In this document: positions 30,048 to 32,880 of the stretch, piece after piece
How the letters are laid out: each line of letters begins with the position of its first letter
How positions within the stretch are numbered: the stretch's first letter is position 1
Assembly: GCA_001013295.1 (NCBI GenBank)
Contig: LAZY01000068.1
Location: 1 to 32,880 of the forward strand
Length of the DNA: 32,880 nt
DNA from: Chryseobacterium indologenes
GTDB lineage: Bacteria > Bacteroidota > Bacteroidia > Flavobacteriales > Weeksellaceae
Direction of reading: 5' to 3'
The notes under the pieces: model-generated
Database searches by the model: none
Seen by the model: the letters and a program-made list of their open reading frames with translations, nothing else
Told to the model about the DNA's origin: nothing
Made by a program: the position numbers and the translations under genes

Positions 30048-32363
30048 TTATAGATGATCTTGTTGACTGATTGAAACCCTCAATGCCAGCAATCCTGTAA
30101 TTCCTTGAAGATCTTCCACCTTCAAAAACTCTATATCATGCTGCAGAACGCCTTTTTTCTGTAGTTTGTAAATATATTCCAGGTATTCTTTCTGATTTTC
30201 CATTCCGAAGTAAACGATGGTAATCTTTCCGGGAGCTGTGATGCGTTCTGGGGAATCTTTGATATGGGCTTTATCTAAGCGTTTTTTGATGATCTCATAA
30301 TAGGAATTGTAGGCGCCGTCCACATCGAAGCGTTTTTCATCCATTCTGAAGCGGATGTCTATTTTTTCGTTATATACAAAGATCAGCGAAGCAATGTCCA
30401 GCTGGATAGGAAGATCCTTTTTAAAGGACTGAAATTCCAGTTCCATTTTACAGATGGTTTTTAGCTGCCAGTATCTAAGCTTATGAACTACTTTAGATGT
30501 ATAATGCAGGTCCGGAGAAATAGATTGTCCTATGTAAAGATTATGCTCTACACCATCAGATTTAAATCTTTCATAATAATGTGGAAAGATCTCCTGAGCT
30601 TTGATCTGACTTTCGTCCAGCATATCGGCCAGTTTTCTGTTGAGAAGCGTTATCGAATCATCAAGATTTTTTCTGTGGCTGTAGAAAAGATCGGTCTGGG
30701 CCATAACCTGTGAGAAATATTCCTTGATTTTTGCTTTGATTTCTCGGGACGTTTTTACTTCAAGTTTTCCCTGTAAAAAAGGATGAATTTCTTCTCTCAA
30801 CAGTCTTTGAAAACGCTGTTCCGTATCTGCTTTGATTTCATTGTTCAGTTCATTTTCAAAAACATCCAGTGCCAGCAAAAATTTTTCCGAATCGGAATTG
30901 GTAAGGGTAAGGATCTCATTAAGCCTTTCAATCTGTTGATTAAGGTCCTGCAGCATCAGATTGAACCGTTTTTCTGAGGAGGAACGGATGTCTGATACGC
31001 CAAATAACGGAGTAAGGTTCTTGAACGATATTTCCTTTAAACTATGTATTTTTTTCCCAAGGGATGCCGTAAAGTATTTTTCAGCTTCATTTCTGAATTT
31101 CCACATCACACTATCGTGGATGGTGGTATATTCCCGTTGTATGATCGCTTCGATCTGGTAATTTTTCTCAAAATAGAACCTGCTGAGTGAGAAAAGGATC
31201 ATATCTGTGAAAAACTCCATTTTTTTGAGTTTTAAACCATTGAAACTGCCTGCAATAGGGGAAGTAAATTCCATAATGGCCAAAAGCTCATTATCTTTCA
31301 TGATAGGAATTACCATGAAACTATTGACATTATTATCTTTCAGGATATTAAAAGAAGGCAGTTGTTTGATATTTTCATCCAGATTATTAACATTGGAAAC
31401 AACAACCGGTTTTGAATTATGGTTTAAATTATTGAACGTATTGATACGGGTCTGTTCATCAAAAGTATTGATCCAGAAATCAAGGATATGATTGGTCAGA
31501 AGACTTTCATAGATGGGAAGTTTGTCGAGCTTCTGTTCCTTTTTATTGAAAGTCATCAATCCGAAGCTAAGGTCCGGAACATCAAAATACGATTTGAAGA
31601 TCTCGGTCAGATTTTCATTCGGGTTTAGATTTTCAGGATCAATTTCGATCATGCTCGACTTCAGGTCAGACAAGGCAACCTCAGAGGTACAGTCTACCAG
31701 CGAGATGATGGTAAACCCTTTAAGGATCCAGGATTGTGAAGGAAAATATTTCTTCCACAGCTGAAAATCGTCCAGGTTTTCCAGAAGCATATCCAGAACA
31801 TCATCTGCGGGTATTTTGGCGGTTTCTGTAGGGATAATTTCTGTAAAGTCTGAGTTTACCGTGATTTTATAATGCTTCATGATTCCCTGTTTATTAGGAA
31901 TATCATAATAGAAAGGGATGGTACTTTTTATATCTTTTTTGAAGTAGCTCTGAAGGATCAGGCAGCAGCAGAATACATAAAATTCATTATCTGTAATATT
32001 TCTGAGTTCTATTTCAAAATCTTTTCCTGCATCTTTCAGGATATCTTTAAACCTTTCGGTATAGTTAAAGGTGATATTGGAAAGAGGAATACTGGCTGCT
32101 TTTATTTCATTTCTGGTAAGACCGGTAGGGAAGAGGTCTGCGAGAAGTACTCTGATAAGGTCTTCATACTTTTCCAGCAAGGTGATGTCCTGAAAACCTT
32201 CCCGCAGTTCTTTAAAATTTTTGGTGCTCTCGATCAGGGATTCCGCATAGTTGACCCTGTATTCCAATCGGTCATTATAACGGATATGCTCCAAAACATC
32301 CAAATACTTTTTGAATGATATATAAACCTGAAAGGGGGAGTCTTTTTTGTAAAGATTGGCCAA
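30048..32363 (-). CDS. GAF domain-containing protein, about 770 residues
   Basis: This long cytoplasmic protein has no TM segment or signal peptide. It belongs to a Bacteroidota family annotated only as GAF domain-containing. The GAF-like region is about residues 260-420, with FMVIPIMKDNELLAIMEFTSP and FFTDMILFSLSRFYFEK. Helical, probably coiled-coil segments follow (QQIERLNEILTL, RNLDDSITLLNRKLADML). A C-terminal region holds YIGQSISPDLHYTSKVVHK and VYFGMENQKEYLEYIYKLQK. The start appears to be TTG 32363 (LANLYKKDSPFQ): an in-frame TAA lies shortly upstream with no ATG between. I cannot assign a function; a signalling role is the usual guess for GAF proteins. Confidence 0.88.
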   Translation of the reverse strand: MANLYKKDSPFQVYISFKKYLDVLEHIRYNDRLEYRVNYAESLIESTKNFKELREGFQDITLLEKYEDLIRVLLADLFPTGLTRNEIKAASIPLSNITFNYTERFKDILKDAGKDFEIELRNITDNEFYVFCCCLILQSYFKKDIKSTIPFYYDIPNKQGIMKHYKITVNSDFTEIIPTETAKIPADDVLDMLLENLDDFQLWKKYFPSQSWILKGFTIISLVDCTSEVALSDLKSSMIEIDPENLNPNENLTEIFKSYFDVPDLSFGLMTFNKKEQKLDKLPIYESLLTNHILDFWINTFDEQTRINTFNNLNHNSKPVVVSNVNNLDENIKQLPSFNILKDNNVNSFMVIPIMKDNELLAIMEFTSPIAGSFNGLKLKKMEFFTDMILFSLSRFYFEKNYQIEAIIQREYTTIHDSVMWKFRNEAEKYFTASLGKKIHSLKEISFKNLTPLFGVSDIRSSSEKRFNLMLQDLNQQIERLNEILTLTNSDSEKFLLALDVFENELNNEIKADTEQRFQRLLREEIHPFLQGKLEVKTSREIKAKIKEYFSQVMAQTDLFYSHRKNLDDSITLLNRKLADMLDESQIKAQEIFPHYYERFKSDGVEHNLYIGQSISPDLHYTSKVVHKLRYWQLKTICKMELEFQSFKKDLPIQLDIASLIFVYNEKIDIRFRMDEKRFDVDGAYNSYYEIIKKRLDKAHIKDSPERITAPGKITIVYFGMENQKEYLEYIYKLQKKGVLQHDIEFLKVEDLQGITGLLALRVSISQQDHL

Positions 32364-32466
32364 GAGCTGAAATTTAGAGTAAAGTTATGAAAAAAGCGGA
32401 ACATGGGTAGTACGGAAATTTTATTTTATTGTCTATAATAAGCCGATGTTTTTGCACAATTTTATA

Positions 32467-32793
32467 TCATACAGGTATATTATTGCTGTTCTCTATTTTT
32501 AGAGATATTCCATAATCTTCTAATTGTTGATTGATTGTAAAATATTTACCTGAGGGAATTGAAATTTGTTTTTTTATCGAGGAAATACTTTCTTCATTTT
32601 TTTGATCTCTTAAGTTCATTACTTTTATTAAGATATCCTTTTCATTAGCTGAATAAGCTATTGTAGTCTCAGAAGGTATTGCTGACCCTGAGTGAACAGT
32701 CTCCTGCTTTTTTTCTTTGCAGGAAAATAATATTGATATTCCGATTATAAAAAGATTTTTATTTTGTAATTTTTTCTGATTCTCCGCAAACAC
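32467..32793 (-). CDS. Lipoprotein of unknown function, start doubtful (possibly disrupted)
   Basis: The protein has a type II signal segment (KKLQNKNLFIIGISILFSC, lipobox LFSC) but no ATG before it. The first possible start in frame is GTG 32793 (VFAENQKK), and the only ATG is at 32862, inside the 5' end of an opposed transposase-like frame. The mature part of about 80 residues (ETVHSGSAIPSETTIAYSA, then a Lys/Glu-rich region with SSIKKQISIPSGKYFTIN) matches nothing I know. The most economical reading is that a mobile element has replaced the original start, since KKLQ is what normally follows Met in such signal peptides. Alternatively GTG is the real start. Confidence 0.5.
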   Translation of the reverse strand: MFAENQKKLQNKNLFIIGISILFSCKEKKQETVHSGSAIPSETTIAYSANEKDILIKVMNLRDQKNEESISSIKKQISIPSGKYFTINQQLEDYGISLKIENSNNIPV

Positions 32794-32795
32794 AC

Positions 32796-32816
32796 CTAAT
32801 ATTTTTAGTATATTAG
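32796..32816. repeat. Inverted repeat before transposase-like gene
   Basis: CTAATAT and ATATTAG around TTTTAGT, 20 bases before the transposase-like ATG. It could be part of the promoter or end region of an insertion sequence. Confidence 0.4.
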
Positions 32817-32835
32817 CGCTCAAAAAGCAGGGATT

Positions 32836-32880
32836 ATGAACATATTCAGTTTTACGGCTCATTTCGGTTCGGAGGAAGAT
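32836..32880 (+). mobile_element. Start of a probable IS1595-family transposase, cut by window
   Basis: From ATG 32836 the frame reads MNIFSFTAHFGSEED and leaves the window open. This opening is what I remember for IS1595-family transposases of Flavobacteriia, where the next residues lead to a zinc-binding CxxC. Only 15 codons are visible, so the call rests on that N-terminus and on the disturbed gene beside it. The element's left end would lie near 32780-32795. Confidence 0.55.

Overview
The window reads as chromosomal DNA of a Bacteroidota, most likely a Chryseobacterium or close relative (Weeksellaceae, Flavobacteriia). The evidence is the low G+C content, many Bacteroidota-specific proteins (PorP/SprF type IX secretion protein, DUF3822, DUF5606, PASTA protein without a kinase, GAF protein of about 770 residues, outer-membrane metallophosphoesterase-barrel fusion), lipoprotein and SAQ/NAQ-type signal peptides, and the recurrent -7 promoter element TAnnTTTG found only in this phylum. 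Genus assignment is from memory of protein families, not from a search.

Layout. 1-1748 (minus): LemA, a soluble TPM protein and a secreted TPM protein cut by the left edge. 1824-3042 (plus): folA (DHFR) and a two-TM helical-repeat protein. 3350-5986 (minus): TRIC-type channel, a four-helix-bundle gene broken by an amber codon and enclosed by an inverted repeat, coaD and ddl. 6137-11445 (plus): three-PASTA membrane protein, RluD-type pseudouridine synthase, PorP/SprF protein, hemW, murI. 11506-12537: a nitroreductase and an HxlR regulator, divergent, sharing a perfect 16-bp inverted repeat placed just downstream of each predicted promoter. 12534-16010 (minus): rsmD, DUF3822, Smr protein, YfcE-like phosphodiesterase and two small secreted proteins. 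16102-17646 (plus): serine beta-lactamase-like hydrolase. 17931-19278 (minus): archaemetzincin lipoprotein and SixA-like phosphatase. 19394-23941 (plus): ruvX-def (ATGA overlap), DUF5606 protein, mazG, and two lipoproteins. 24019-28787 (minus): a secreted fibre-like protein and a 1238-residue lipoprotein joining a calcineurin-like phosphatase, a kinase-like middle segment and a BamA-like barrel. 28814-29989 (plus): an HD-domain protein fused to the PycTM (DUF5706) module of Pycsar effectors. 30048-32363 (minus): a GAF protein. 32467-32880: a lipoprotein gene with no good start, running into the first codons of what looks like an IS1595-family transposase at the right edge.

Most genes are housekeeping: folate, CoA, peptidoglycan precursors (ddl, murI), rRNA modification (rsmD, rluD), DNA repair (ruvX), nucleotide sanitation (mazG), N-terminal protein processing (def) and haem loading (hemW). 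The accessory or little-described parts are the four-helix-bundle cassette, the HxlR/nitroreductase switch, the HD-PycTM protein beside the large outer-membrane phosphatase fusion, and the possible insertion-sequence end on the right. Intergenic regions carry several low-complexity or palindromic repeats. I see no tRNA, rRNA or CRISPR array, and no complete defence operon.
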